From Cyrtodaria siliqua (lineage: Eukaryota > Mollusca > Bivalvia > Adapedonta > Hiatellidae), in assembly GCA_037043455.1 (NCBI GenBank), contig JAWPHD010000002.1, forward strand, positions 682,001 to 746,000: 64,000 nucleotides of DNA, given 5' to 3'. The translations under genes and the position numbers were made by a program. Each line of letters begins with the position of its first letter. Within the stretch, counting starts at the first letter, position 1. Of the stretch, positions 11,092-22,605 are shown one piece after another. The notes under the pieces are model-generated. The model was given only the letters and a program-made list of their open reading frames with translations, was not told where the DNA came from and made no database searches.

Positions 11092-11499
11092 AAAATTGAA
11101 TTCACCATATATTTTGAATGGAATCGGACGTTACCCCGGTGGGTAGGATAATCAAATTACTGTGCACAATTACTATCCTTGCAGCAACAAACGAATGTTT
11201 ACAAAAAAAAACGAGTTAAATAAGGCGTCACAATTTAAACTCAATAATTTTAAGTCGGACGCTAGACCCCCACGATTGCGAAATAACTAAGACAATTATG
11301 AAAGTCAATTTCTTAAATACACTTTGCAAATACACATAGACGGGATTTTATTTCGTTTCCTTATACATGTGATAGGTCTGCACTACGTTGACGCACACGT
11401 GTTTACATTGAATGCTATAAGGTGGAAAAAAGTGAACGATTTTAAAATTTGATTTACGATCAGAATTATTGTAAAATGTTTTAAAAAAACGGGACCCTG

Positions 11500-12320
11500 A
11501 TGTACTCGCTTAACATGAATGATGTTTGAGAGGCAGTGGACAGTGTCGGTTTACGAATGCCGTTCAAGGAGGAGAGCATACTAATTGTGACGTAATTGCG
11601 ACAGGTATTTACCATAAGTCTATCGGGGTGTTACGCACTGACATTTTATTTGCCAAATAAACCAAATAAAACGCTGCAACGAAGCTAAGCATTGCGTTCC
11701 TGTCTGCTATAATCATCAACCAAAGTTCTCTGTTCATCGACGAACTCGTAACTTACAAGAGAAAGGCATTTATTGTGGAGACTTTCTCAACAAAACAGAA
11801 ACGTTAGTTGAAGCGTGTGAAATTATTACTTTCATGTTTATGCTTTAAACAGATTCACCGAAAACAAAAATACTTACAAAATGCACTCAGATGATGAGTC
11901 AGAGAATGTTGCAAACTGTAAAACGGTAGTGCACTTGAAGTGAGTATGAGGTGCAAAATAGTATGTATAGTGCATACACATAGTACAAGAGCAAACTATT
12001 ACAATATTAGTAAATAAGGGCAGAACCTAGTATTCAATCGGTGAATGTCGACTCTTAGGATGGCAGTGTACTTGTGTAAGAGTATAAGCAGGCAAACAAG
12101 AAAACGTCTCTCAAGAAAATGAACTGGTTGTGACGTAAGTGTTACGATAAAAAGATATAGCTATCCGTGCTATGTTTCTGTTATATCCATCAAAAAAGAG
12201 CTCGTCGACGAACTCGTAACTTACTTTCTCGTGGGCATTTTTCAACAAAACAGACACGCTAATTGACCGTGTTGAATTATGTTTTTTGATAGCATTTACA
12301 GAACAAATCCAACATCTTTA
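11500..12320. repeat. Diverged tandem duplication, about 480-bp offset
   Basis: Matching landmarks occur in the same order in both halves. TTGTGACGTAA appears near 11587 and 12130, CGACGAACTCGTAACTTAC near 11739 and 12208, and CAACAAAACAGA(A/C)ACG near 11789 and 12244. The left half holds a small plus-strand open stretch (ATG near 11881, MHSDDESENVANCKTVVHL) ending at a GTGAGT donor-like site. Whether it is an exon is unknown. Confidence 0.5.
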
Positions 12321-12345
12321 AGTGTGAAATAATTTAATCGGCGAT

Positions 12346-12842
12346 TTATGGAAGCCTTGGAATATGGACTTCTGACTCCCTTACTTCTTACTTCATTAGG
12401 TCTTACTTTACGACTTAATGGCTTCTAACTTCATTACATGACATATTGATTCCTTAATCTGACTTCCTTACTTCAAACTTCACGACTTACAACTGCATTA
12501 CTTCTAACTTCATGTCTTTTAACTTCAAGAATTTCAACTTCATAACTTATAAATTCATGACTTCTATCTTCATTACTTCTAACTTCATGACTTTCAAGCA
12601 ATGATGTTTTCATATCTGGAAGTCGTGAATTTGAAGTCATGAAGTTAGAAGTTAATAGGTCGTGAAATTAGAAGTCGTGAAGTTAGAAAACATGAAATTA
12701 GAAGTCACGAAATTAGAAGTCATGAAGTTAGAAGTTACTTAGTCGTGAAGTTAGAAGTCGTGAAGTTAGAAGTCATGAAGTCATGAAATCGTGTCTACAG
12801 TTAGAAGTCATGAAGTCAGAGGTCCAGCCAGGGCTTCCATAA
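12346..12842. mobile_element. Foldback element with minisatellite arms
   Basis: Termini TTATGGAAGCCTTGG and CCAGGGCTTCCATAA form an inverted repeat with one mismatch. The left arm is built of CTTCTAACTTCATGA-type units and the right arm of the complementary TCATGAAGTTAGAAG units, so the whole 497 bp can fold into a long imperfect hairpin. Confidence 0.8.
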
Positions 12843-12897
12843 TATATACATGACATATGTTATCTTACATGCAACTGTTCAACGTGTAATTGACAAC

Positions 12898-13190
12898 TGA
12901 ATTGGGGTTTAAAGCGCACCAACACATGAATACATGAAAGGCTATATGGCGCGTAACAGGAATGAACATGCCGGGCTCATCCTCCATTTACATCGAGATA
13001 AAATATGGAGCATGGGCCTAGAACCTTCTCACCTGCAGAACTGCAGAACTGCAGAGTTGCTGAAAATTCTATTGTAGATACTCCATTTACGCTGGAGTCA
13101 AGTTTATTGTTATTCTGCCACTGCTCTAGTGATTTTGAGCGAGATGGCACCTGAAACAATGCAGAGATGGCACCTGAAACAATGCACCCC
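12898..13190. repeat. Dispersed repeat, copy 1
   Basis: Closely matches 39833-40125. Shared stretches include GCGCACCAACACATGAA, CATCGAGATAAAATATGGAG and GGCACCTGAAACAATGCAG. The last motif is duplicated in tandem at the right end of both copies. It is probably a short interspersed element; no open frame is conserved between the copies. Confidence 0.8.
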
Positions 13191-13743
13191 TCAAGCCGGA
13201 TCTGCCGTGGCCCTATTCTTTGCCCGGAAACCACAATGGGCCCCCGGGAACCGCACGGGGCTGTTCAACGTTCACAAACAAACACGCCTATGCATATTTT
13301 TTCTGTGGATTCAGGATTCGGGCAATAATTAGAAGCTTAGCATGACATTGCATGAAAAAACAAGGCATACCAATATATACAGCGGAGGAAAGGTTGTTGA
13401 TATTTGTAAACATGCATCACCCAGCGTTTAATAAAGTTACTTGATCTCATTGTAATGATTTCACAAACTTCCTGATTCGAGATCCCGTTCTATTCGCAAA
13501 TGCCTAAGATGAGAAAACACTGATTCACCGTAAAATATGGCGTTTCTATGAACTGCACAATATTACAGTTACTTTATCTCCGGTGCGACTGCACTCTAAG
13601 TCCCTTGCGGGTGCACTCTGAGAGAAAAACAATAATCAAAGTACTGAAAGTATTGAGAAGCGGAATGCTAATAATTGTTTGAAAGAAGCTGCCGAATACT
13701 TTTTCAAACCTGTTTAGTGAAATGTTGTAGTAGGTTACATAAA
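13191..13743. other. Intergenic; nothing seen
   Basis: No supportable gene. A short repeat of GTGCACTCT-type motifs lies near 13580-13620. Confidence 0.4.
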
Positions 13744-15481
13744 ACAAGAGGTCAATGACCTTGAGCTCTACTGATTTTTGAAAGCTAGATCAGCATTCCT
13801 GTGAAGTTTCATGAAAATCTGTCAAGTAGTTTCAGAGTAGTCGTTACAAGTTTTTATATATAACTCTAGGTTAACAAAGACGGCCAATGGCAACCATGTT
13901 TAATATCGAATCAAAGTAATTTTCAACAAGGACCAACATCATGTCATGCTGATCATTTTAGAAAAGTCCCATATCAATATCACTTCTAGTTTCAAGAAGT
14001 AGTCGCTACAAATTTGTTTTTTAAAAATCTATTTTTAGCCATGGCGCCCATCTTGAATTAATGTTCGGCCGACCTGATATTTTGCTAAGATCAACTAGAC
14101 ATCAAGAGCAACATTTCTGTTAAGTTTCATGAAAATCCTACAAGTAGTTTCAGATGAGTATTCGCTACAAGTTTTTACAATATAACTCTATGAAAACAAA
14201 GATGGCCACTGGCAGCCATGTTTAATGACGAATCAAAATGATTTTAAACAAAGACCAACACTATGCCATGCTGATCATTTTAGAAAAAGTTCCATATCAA
14301 TATTACTTTTTGTTTTCAAGAAGTAGTAGCTACAAATTTGTTTTTTAAAAATCTATTTTTAGCCATGGCGTCCATCTTGAATTAATGCTCGGCCGACCTG
14401 AAATGCTGCTAGGATCAACTAGGCATCAATTGTTACTATATAAACAAAGATGGCCGGTGGCAGCCATGTTTAATGTCGAATCAAAATAATTTTGACAAGG
14501 ATCAACATCATGTCATGTTGATCATTTTAGAAAAAGTCCCATATCAATATCACTTATATTTTTTCAAGAAGTATTCGCTACAAACTTGCTTTTTAAAAAT
14601 CTAGTTTTAGACATGGTGGCCATCTTAAATTTTCGACCGACCTGAAATTTTGCTAGAATCAACTAGACATCAAGAGCAACATTTCTGTCAAGTTTCATGA
14701 AAATCCGTCAAGTAGTTTCGGAGGGTAGTCGCTACAATGTTTTACTATATAAATTGATGTAAACAAAGATGGACGCTGGCAGCCACGTTGAATGTCGAAT
14801 CAAAAGATTTTCATAAAGAACCGACATCATGTCATGCTGATCATTTTAGAGAATGTCCCATATTAATATCACTTATAGTTTTCAAGAAGTAGTCGCTACA
14901 ATATTTTTTTTTTAAATATATTTTTAGCTGTCGTGGCCATCTTGAATTTCCGACCAACCTGAAGTCTGCTAGGATCAACTAGATATCAAGAGCAACATTT
15001 CTGTGAAGATTCATAAACATCCGTCAAGTAGTTTCAGAGGAGTAGTCGCTACACCCTTTTACTATATAACTCTATGTAAACAAAGATGGCCGCTGGCAGC
15101 CATGTTTAACGTTAAATCATAACGATTTTCGACAATGACCAACAACATGTCATGCTGATCATTTTAGAAAAAGTCCCATATCAATATCACTAATAGTTTT
15201 CAGGAAGTAGTCGCTACAAACTTGTTTTTTTACAAATCTATTTTATTATTTTTTTAGCTTTGGCGGCCATCTTGGATTTCACATCAACGTAAATCTTTGC
15301 TATTATCAATTAGATACCATGGGCAACATTCCTGTAAGTTTCATGAAAATACATCCAGTAGTTTCAGTGGAGTAGTCTCCGCAAAAAAGGTTTACGGACA
15401 GACAGACGGACGAAGGACACCGCACCAAGGCATAAGCTCTGCTGAACGATAAGCTCTGCTAAACGATCAGTAGAGCTAAAA
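13744..15481 (+). mobile_element. Pearl-like element, about 318-bp core repeats
   Basis: Starts CAAGAGGTCAATGACCTTGA (a GGTCA/TGACC hairpin) followed by GCTCTACTG. It holds five diverged core units of about 318 bp, one shortened; CATG(T/C)CATG(C/T)TGATCATTTT recurs near 13940, 14260, 14510, 14830 and 15150. Then comes a GACAGACAGACGGACG microsatellite, and it ends AAGCTCTGCTG...CAGTAGAGCTAAAA, a terminal hairpin complementary to the 5' GCTCTACTG. Core repeats, an ACGG-type microsatellite and a hairpin end are the described plan of bivalve pearl elements. It has no coding capacity. Confidence 0.75.
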
Positions 15482-15589
15482 GCAGGACGCCGCGTGCAAT
15501 ATAATACCATGAAGGAGGTTATACGTCAACACCAGTTAAAGTACTATCTATCACATGACTCAACTTGCAGATTTATAAACAACGGTACA

Positions 15590-15960
15590 TAGGCAATTTT
15601 GTATTCTCATATAAGAATCACACGATTCTCTCATGTGATACTTATGTAAAAGGAGACACATGTGATTCTCATATAAAACATATCATATGATATTTATTAC
15701 CTATTATAGCAGTCTCATAATTTTCATATGAGAATAAATTCATAAAAGCTTCATTTTTAAAACACACGCATTTTCAAATGATTCTTATGGAAAAAATAGT
15801 TTTCAACTTTATTATGATTCTCATATGCTATTTCACAGACCTATAACAATATTAATATGTCTGTGGCTATTTATATGATTTTTATTTGAAAGGTTTTATA
15901 TAAGAATCATGTACTACTCCTCATATAATAGGTAGCATATGATGAGTCTTATATGTGGCA
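15590..15960. repeat. Cluster of degenerate ATTCTCATATGAGAAT palindromes
   Basis: Variants of ATTCTCATAT, its complement and CATATGA recur about a dozen times in both orientations at irregular spacing. Confidence 0.6.
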
Positions 15961-15976
15961 ACATTGGTAGTGTAAT

Positions 15977-16052
15977 CGAGGGCTCAGCGCAAAACTATTC
16001 TAACTACATATGAATAAAGAAGGAGATAGAATAGTTTTGCGCTGAGCCCTCG
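15977..16052. repeat. Hairpin-forming palindrome (foldback)
   Basis: A 25-bp arm, CGAGGGCTCAGCGCAAAACT... (15977-16001), is perfectly complementary to the arm ending at 16052, with a loop of about 25 bp. Confidence 0.85.
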
Positions 16053-17047
16053 GTATGTATAACGTCAAATTTATTTAATTTTCAGAGAGACAATGCGTTA
16101 TGCTTTTTTTTATTATTTCAAAACTGATTCCCTTATATCTGACTTTTAACCAGATAGTGATCTATACATAATTATGCACATATTGGAAAAATGATCAAGA
16201 AACTATTAAAACAAGCAGACATTAAATGCTATACAACATTTTGGTGAATTTGTTAACATAAAACTGCGAACGAAACACATTCTATCTGTAAACTTGAAGT
16301 ATATATTAATTGAAATCTTTTTTCCCCCGCATAACAGCCTTCGACTTAAAATGTTTTGTTGAATTTATTGGAATGCTATGTCATTCAATTACCTCATTCA
16401 TAGGTCGAGTACCAAAACTTAGTGCATATAGACATACAGTCAAACAAGTTTTATCATTAAAAGTTTTGAAAAACTTGGAAAATGGTGAAATAATTATCAA
16501 AATCCAATAATGAAAAAAGAAGATATGGCCAGTTGAGGGTTATTCTAAAACGGATTTGGAAGCCGCCATTTAGAGAACTACGACGTCATAGTTTTAAATT
16601 ACCATATTCAAATGCCGGATAACAGAGTGTACTTACCGTATAATTGTACAGGCTATAGGTATACGTCGAAAATGTGTGTGATAAAAAACGTGTTTACATT
16701 GTTCGAGGGGGCGAACGCGAAATTCCTGTAATTATATATACATAAATAATATCACGATACAACAGTTTCGCATTAACCCCTCGAATTGTTGTCTCCACAT
16801 TGACAACAGTTTCTCCAAATTCCAATAAAACAATTATCTCTGGAATGGTGGTTTCCTGCTTCATAAACACTCGTTATAAATCGCGGTGCCAAGTCAGGTC
16901 GGGGAATCGCAGTATATGTTTATCACTGTGTGTGTTTATTTTGGCCGTGGAACTGCTTACACGTGTCTTCTATTCCTGATTACACCTGATGCGGAAGATT
17001 TATTTATTAAACTATTACTCAAGTTTATAATTTGCCACAATCCTTGA
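16053..17047. other. Intergenic; nothing firm
   Basis: A small plus-strand ORF (16310-16510) has no recognisable features. A CGCCATTT-type motif near 16570 is reminiscent of YY1 sites at promoters, but no transcript can be inferred. Confidence 0.35.
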
Positions 17048-17717
17048 ACCTGCAGTTAGCATTTCTTTTAGGTCAGATACCACTATTGCATTTCCCATAG
17101 GCCTACATTATAGCATTTTGGCCTACAACCCCTATTCTAGACTGGCTGTCATCTTAGTGGCTATAGTTTAATGTTTTGCAATCAGAATCAAAATAAAATC
17201 TTAAATCCTTAAAATGTTTATCAATCTTTTCTGAATAATTTTAAACCACTTATGTTTGAAGACAATAATTCAAAGGAAAATTAATGATTTGATTTGATGC
17301 TAACTTGTCTCAAATAGTATAAACATGAACAAACATTAGGACATCTATCCCTATTCAATGAAAAAATCACTAACATTTCTTAAATGACTATCTTAGGTTC
17401 CATCAAAAATGACCATTAAATTGCTTTCAGCCTTTAGTTCAGCGTAATAGTTCAGGAAATAAGTTTTACTTTTTGCAAATAAACACACAACACAATTTTA
17501 TAAATAAAATGTCTATTTCAGTCAAAATATCCTAAATGAACATGTTTTGTGATGGAAATATAATAGTTTGATGTTTTATGGGATTTTGTTATGATTTGGT
17601 TAATTTAATCCAGTCATAATTTATCTTACAATCTGACTATATGTCCCTATAATGTGTTCAACCAATCAGAAACCCCAAGTCAATAGTGGTGTCTGACCTG
17701 TACCTGCAGTTAGCATT
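17048..17717. mobile_element. 638-bp inverted-repeat element between 16-bp direct repeats
   Basis: Identical ACCTGCAGTTAGCATT at 17048-17063 and 17702-17717 flank 17064-17701. Just inside are inverted repeats AGGTCAGATACCACTATTG (17070) and CAATAGTGGTGTCTGACCT (ending about 17699), with one mismatch. Imperfect complementarity continues further in (ATTATAG). No coding capacity was seen. It is probably a non-autonomous DNA element of unassigned family. Confidence 0.65.
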
Positions 17718-17967
17718 GCTATATAGGGATGGCCGAATTGTGCATTGCCACATTGCATACACATGCATCACGTGCTATGTGAAGCTGATTGTGATGAGCT
17801 AAACGTGCAAAACGATAAGAGATTTTATCTCTTCCTTATCTACATGTATCATCGGGTCATCTAAAATGTTATGTTTTGCACGGATGCTACTCTCCTTTGC
17901 ATCGGTTATAAATTACTATGTAATATTTCATTTGAAACGAAGTGGGAAATACGTCCGCTTAGTAGTA

Positions 17968-18157
17968 AGATATATGGTAAGTTAAAGCAAAAATATGTTT
18001 TGCAAAAATGTAAGTGTGACGCTCTTTATGCATCCACGTAAGAAGTTATGCTATTAAGATATGTAGTTAGTTAAAGCAAGAATATGTTTTGCAAAAATGT
18101 AAGGGTGGCGCTCTTTACGCCATCCACGTCAGAAGTTATGGCATCCACGTCAGAAGG
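17968..18157. repeat. Direct tandem repeat, 89-bp unit, two copies plus a fragment
   Basis: TTAAAGCAA(A/G)AATATGTTTTG recurs 89 bp apart. GCATCCACGTCAGAAG is then repeated once more at the right end. Confidence 0.8.
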
Positions 18158-19130
18158 CGTTAACAGATTCCCCGATTATTTGAGATATTCGTGTGAATGT
18201 TTCTGATTATCTCAAACGTTTTTTTTTTAGGTTGGCTTTTTTTTTTAGGGTATCATCTCACTGCAATTAAAAATACCATTTTTTAAAACAGAGAGGTTGA
18301 GACCGCGTAAGGTGTCAGACCAGTCAGGAAGTACTTCCGGGTCGTAGGGTGCTGAAATAGTTCCTTGAAAGAATCCAAAGTTTCTAGTTTGCATTTGTTT
18401 TTCCCAAGATTAGTTTATATTTCATTGTTAAATCTAACCTGAGGTTAAAGTAGTATGTCTGTTGTCATGAATAGTAAGTATTTTACTGTGTTTGTCAGGA
18501 TTATATGAGCACAGAGGTTAGGTAGAGATGTGGTTTTGACAGATGTTTATTTCAAAATACGCATGGTGTAAATGAATGACGCGAAATGTTGAAAAACTGA
18601 ATCGGTGTTTTATTCCAGATATGGGACCGTTTGCTAGCCAAATGTGTTTAATACACAGAATAAAAGTGTATTTAAGCGAACGAATGTTGTGGTACTTGTG
18701 ACTGATCTCCAAATATAGCCTATATTGCATTTTGTTCAATGGGCTGATTTTCACCGGTCTGACACCGTAAGGAGAATTTGAAAAACACTTGAAGAAATTA
18801 GTATTTCGGAATGTGAACATTGCGCACTTGTAGTGTATTGTTTTGTTGTTGTTTGTTTTTTCAACTCGGATTTGGTCACATTATAAGCCAAATTTCTGTC
18901 AAGTTCTGTTTCAAGTTTAGATTTAAACAGGATGTTTAACTCTTTGTTTTTGTTTTACCAGGTATTACTTCTGTAATAATGCACAAGAATTTCAAGCACC
19001 ATCTAGTGAAATAAGACACAGATGGTTGAGATTCTCGCCAAGAAAATGCTGAAATACTACACGAAACCTCCTGTTATTTGAACTAGAGTAGTTAACTATA
19101 TTTTGTTATTTTTTACGCCATAAAAACGGT
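18158..19130. other. Intergenic; no gene supported
   Basis: GTGTCAGACC near 18311 and GGTCTGACAC near 18755 form a short inverted pair around a 100-residue minus ORF without recognisable content. This may be another decayed inverted-repeat element. Confidence 0.35.
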
Positions 19131-19364
19131 ATGTCTGTATTTGAAACACTAAACGTATACAAGAGGTGTACGGGAGAATCCCCCTCCCTTATTGAGTTGG
19201 AACATTTTAAAAGAAGAGAGAATTTGGAATCTCTACCTTTGTCAACATCTGAGCAGATGCCAAAAATCTTGGAAAACGATGAAAATGAAAAATTACTTGG
19301 TGACATTTTCCCCCCGACTCAGATATATATGAATAGGGGGAAAAAAGGAGGTGTAATGCGATAA
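19131..19364 (+). CDS. Short ORF, 77 aa, doubtful
   Basis: Hydrophilic, Glu/Lys-rich 77-codon frame (MSVFETLNVYKRCTGESPSL...). Its second half lies inside a local duplication whose other copy (about 19800-19910) keeps related sequence (TTGGAAAACGATG-like) but not the reading frame. I do not recognise it. It may be an exon relic or chance. Confidence 0.15.
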   Translation: MSVFETLNVYKRCTGESPSLIELEHFKRRENLESLPLSTSEQMPKILENDENEKLLGDIFPPTQIYMNRGKKGGVMR

Positions 19365-20290
19365 TTTAGTGAATACAGTTTGCTCAGAATTATATTGCGG
19401 TAGAATAAACGGTTTATACTTTGGCATATCACTCCGCCGTTAAAACATTCAAAATGCACACCACTATTACGTTACCCACAGAGTTACCAGCACTTTCCAG
19501 AATCCCATAGCTCTAAACAGCCTACTTAAAATTAAGTAATAACCTAAATACATCAAAAATGTCCAAAGTAAGCGGTGTTTCTTTCGATTGTTTACCACTC
19601 AATCAGCAGCACCCAGTATCTTTAGTGGTGTCAGGTCGCGGTGTTGATTTCTTTTCGCCTTGTTGATGTTTTAGCTTAGTCTTGATCATCTTCGACGCTT
19701 GATTGTAAATACAAACGTCAAACTCCCCGCACTGGTTACTTCCCCTTTCTGTTACAGCCACCAACAAATTTACAATATCTACCCAGAGTTGCCGTTCCTT
19801 GCATACACATTACACCTCTGTCAACGTCTCATCAAATACCAAGATGGAAAACGATGGAAATGTACAATTTCTTGATTGCGCTAATATTTTTCTGAATTAA
19901 CTTTATACATATGAAATGCTTAAATTACAAAAGAACACAATTTTTCGACTTGAATGTTTTAAATATACAGTAAATTATGTCAGAATTATATTGCGGTAGA
20001 GTAAACGTTTGTACTTTGACATATCACTCCGCGACAAAACATTCAAAATACGCACCACCAAATCGTTTCCATAGGGTTACAGTATAACATTTTGTTTACC
20101 AGCATTTTCCAGTATCACATAGCTGTTAACAACCTACCTTAAATTAAATGACTAACTTAAAATATATATCAAAATGTAGAAAATAAGTCGTGTTTCTTTC
20201 GACTGTTTACGTGTCAATCAGCAGCCGATAGTTGGTGGCGTCGCGGTTTGAAGTTCTGTTCGCCATTTTGATATTTTAGCTATGGTTATG
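19215..20290. repeat. Diverged tandem duplication, about 590-bp offset
   Basis: Copy A (about 19215-19690) and copy B (about 19800-20290) share TCAGAATTATATTGCGGTAG, CATATCACTCCGC, TGTTTCTTTCGA and CAATCAGCAGC in the same order. Each ends in a GC-richer patch with CAAT-type motifs and TTCGCC(A/T)T followed by GATGTTTTAGCT or GATATTTTAGCT, which is promoter-like. No coding frame is conserved. Confidence 0.65.
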
Positions 20291-20907
20291 TGACAAATTA
20301 TCATGTGATCGCAGGCTACTTTCTTAGACGTTTGACAGAGGTCAATGTAATGGCCTCTGGGAGAGATTGACAAATCCAGCTAAGTTTAATTTTTTGGTTA
20401 AATATTTTTTAGGTCAATATTTCAACTTGCTTTGTTCATAATATAGGAAAATAGTGTGAAAAACGGCATCTGTTTACAAAAATAATTTATTTATAAAAAA
20501 AAATCAATTTTAGGTGAATATATATATTTAATATGCACACCGGTTACTTGTAAACAAACGTGTATTCCGTTGAGAACATTACAGAAGCTGTGCATAAATT
20601 TAATAAAGACATTACACCCAAGCCAAAACAGGTTGAATGTTTTCAACATCTTCCCGTGCCAATTTGGCCGTTACGGCACGAGTTTGCTGTACCAAGCATT
20701 ACCTAGTGTATTGCCATTTTGTAATCACATGGCCTCAGCTATCGTCACGTGATTTGTGTATTGGCTACAATATCATTGCGCGGAGGTTGACAAACGTCTT
20801 GACCCTATTGAAACCGGAATCACGTATCTGTAATTATTGTTTTTTATTATAATTTTGTTGACCATCCACATTTAATTCGTCGATATTATGATGCAGTTTC
20901 CCCCTTT
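20291..20907. other. Intergenic; nothing seen
   Basis: AT-rich; short plus ORFs only. Confidence 0.45.
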
Positions 20908-21321
20908 GTTTATGCCCCCAACACCAAATAGCGTTTGCCATGTCCGTCCGCCCGTCCTTCATTCCTTCTGTCCTTCCGTCCCGAAAAGTGTGTGTGTCTA
21001 TCTCCTCTTACAGTTTTCAACCGATTGCTTCGAAACTTTACAGGATACTTACCTATGATGTCAAGTCGACCCAGTATTACCGAAGTTATGGCCCCTTTTC
21101 GTCAAATTTTACTCAAAATATCTTGTGTGTCTATTCACTCCCACAGTTGTCCTACGTTTCTTTTCAAACTTTACAAGATGCTTACCTATGATATCAAAAT
21201 GTGCATATCGATTCGGCTTCAAAATCGACCCAGTATTACTAGAATTACGGCCCCTTTTTCGTCATTTTACACTAATTGTTTTCAGTGGGGGCATCCGTGT
21301 CCCATGGACACATTTCTAGTT
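20908..21321 (-). mobile_element. Pearl-like element, two core repeats
   Basis: On the plus strand it starts TTTATGCCCCC, then a CCGTCCG-type microsatellite, then two core units of about 155 bp. The units share CAAACTTTACA(A/G)GAT(G/A)CTTACC and (A/T)TTACGGCCCCTTTTTCGTCA-like ends. It closes with GGGGGCATCCGTGTCCCATG. GCCCCC/GGGGGC form terminal inverted repeats. The microsatellite position implies minus orientation relative to the 13.7-kb element. ORFs here are spurious. Confidence 0.65.
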
Positions 21322-21699
21322 TATTTATTAATTTGGTGCCTTTCTGCCGTTCTGTATAATTATCTTCGATAGTATCAGCCAATCAGAATCTCGGCAACTG
21401 CAAACTTTTTTTTAGAAGAACCGTTAGAGAGGTTTGTCTTGAAACAAGCAAGCGTCGCAGATGATCTAGATTAGTCATGTGATAAATTATCATTTGATTG
21501 CAGACTACTTTCTGAGACGTTGACAGCGTCACATGGTAACCCTGGCAGAGAGTGTGGAACTCCTGCTAGTGGTTTATTATCAGGAGCAGTCATATATTTG
21601 TTCATCAATGTTTTATAAATGTGTGGGTGTTGATGTTGTTTGTTTGTTTTGTCAGAAATGCGTACAACGACCTGCAGTAGTTGGTTATTTGGTTGAATG

Positions 21700-21810
21700 G
21701 TGTAGAACCAGTACTAAATGCCTCTCGCCATCACTTTCTCACTTACAAGTCGAGCTCCCAGCGGGATTTGAACCCGTAGCGGTTAGAGGCGAGAAGGTTT
21801 CAAACGCAGA
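21700..21810 (-). mobile_element. SINE copy, tRNA-related
   Basis: On the minus strand it has GCCTCTAACC-type A-box sequence, a clear B-box GGTTCAAATCCCGCT, GGGAGCTCGACTTGTAAGTG and GTACTGGTTCTA, matching the copy at 22168-22329. Confidence 0.7.
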
Positions 21811-22167
21811 TTATGTACCATCAGCCAACTACCTGCAGTAACAACTTCTGTATTTCGAGCATTTGGGATTACTGGTACATTATTTATTATATCCCGTTAT
21901 TTGATAACATGACTTGGCAAGCTTTAAGAAGAAAACCAACAAGAAAACCGTTTTATCTTTTAAAAAAAAAATCTTGGAATAAATGTGTTCGCGATAACAT
22001 GCCTGAAAACCTGGAAACAAACCTCGATTGATAACAGTGTCTGTGAGGAAGGGTAACACTAGGTCATTATCTAAAAATAATAAATATATGAACAGGCATG
22101 CATCGCTTTGTATGTAAAGTTCCGTTTTAAAGACAGCAAGCATGCATTATTTTCAATCAGAATCAGC
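21811..22167. other. Intergenic between two SINE copies
   Basis: AT-rich with no supportable gene. The two flanking SINEs point at each other. Confidence 0.4.
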
Positions 22168-22329
22168 GTCTCTGTTGTCGAGGGGTAACAACGTTGCGTT
22201 GTAAACCTTTTCGCCGCTCACCGCTGCGGTTTCGAATCCCGCTGGGAGCTCGACTTATAAGTGACGAAGTGATGTACAGTACTGGTTCTACCCAGGAAAC
22301 GTGGGTGGTCTGCCTCCACCACAAAAAAA
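22168..22329 (+). mobile_element. SINE copy, tRNA-related
   Basis: Contains B-box GGTTTCGAATCCCGCTGGGA, then GCTCGACTTATAAGTGACG, TACTGGTTCTACCCAGGAA and a short A-rich tail. It is the best preserved of the three copies. Confidence 0.7.
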
Positions 22330-22605
22330 TAGACCGTTATATATAACCTTACATGTGTTGAAAATGACGTAAATCACCATACAAACACCATACAAATACC
22401 ATACAAACAAAACAATCAGAAACATTTTGAAAGTAAGCAACTTTCCATACTGTTACAGTCACAGATAATCCCGACAGAGGTTCTACGAACACTTTATTTT
22501 TGATTTCAAAATAAAGGATTCCAGAAAAGGGGAATCACTCAAGTCAAAATCGCAATTATTTTAAAATGCATTTTCCATTGTATTCTTATTCTTTTTTAAT
22601 GTATG
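22330..22605. other. Flank of the satellite; nothing seen
   Basis: Contains a small CATACAAACAC repeat (22376-22408). Confidence 0.4.
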
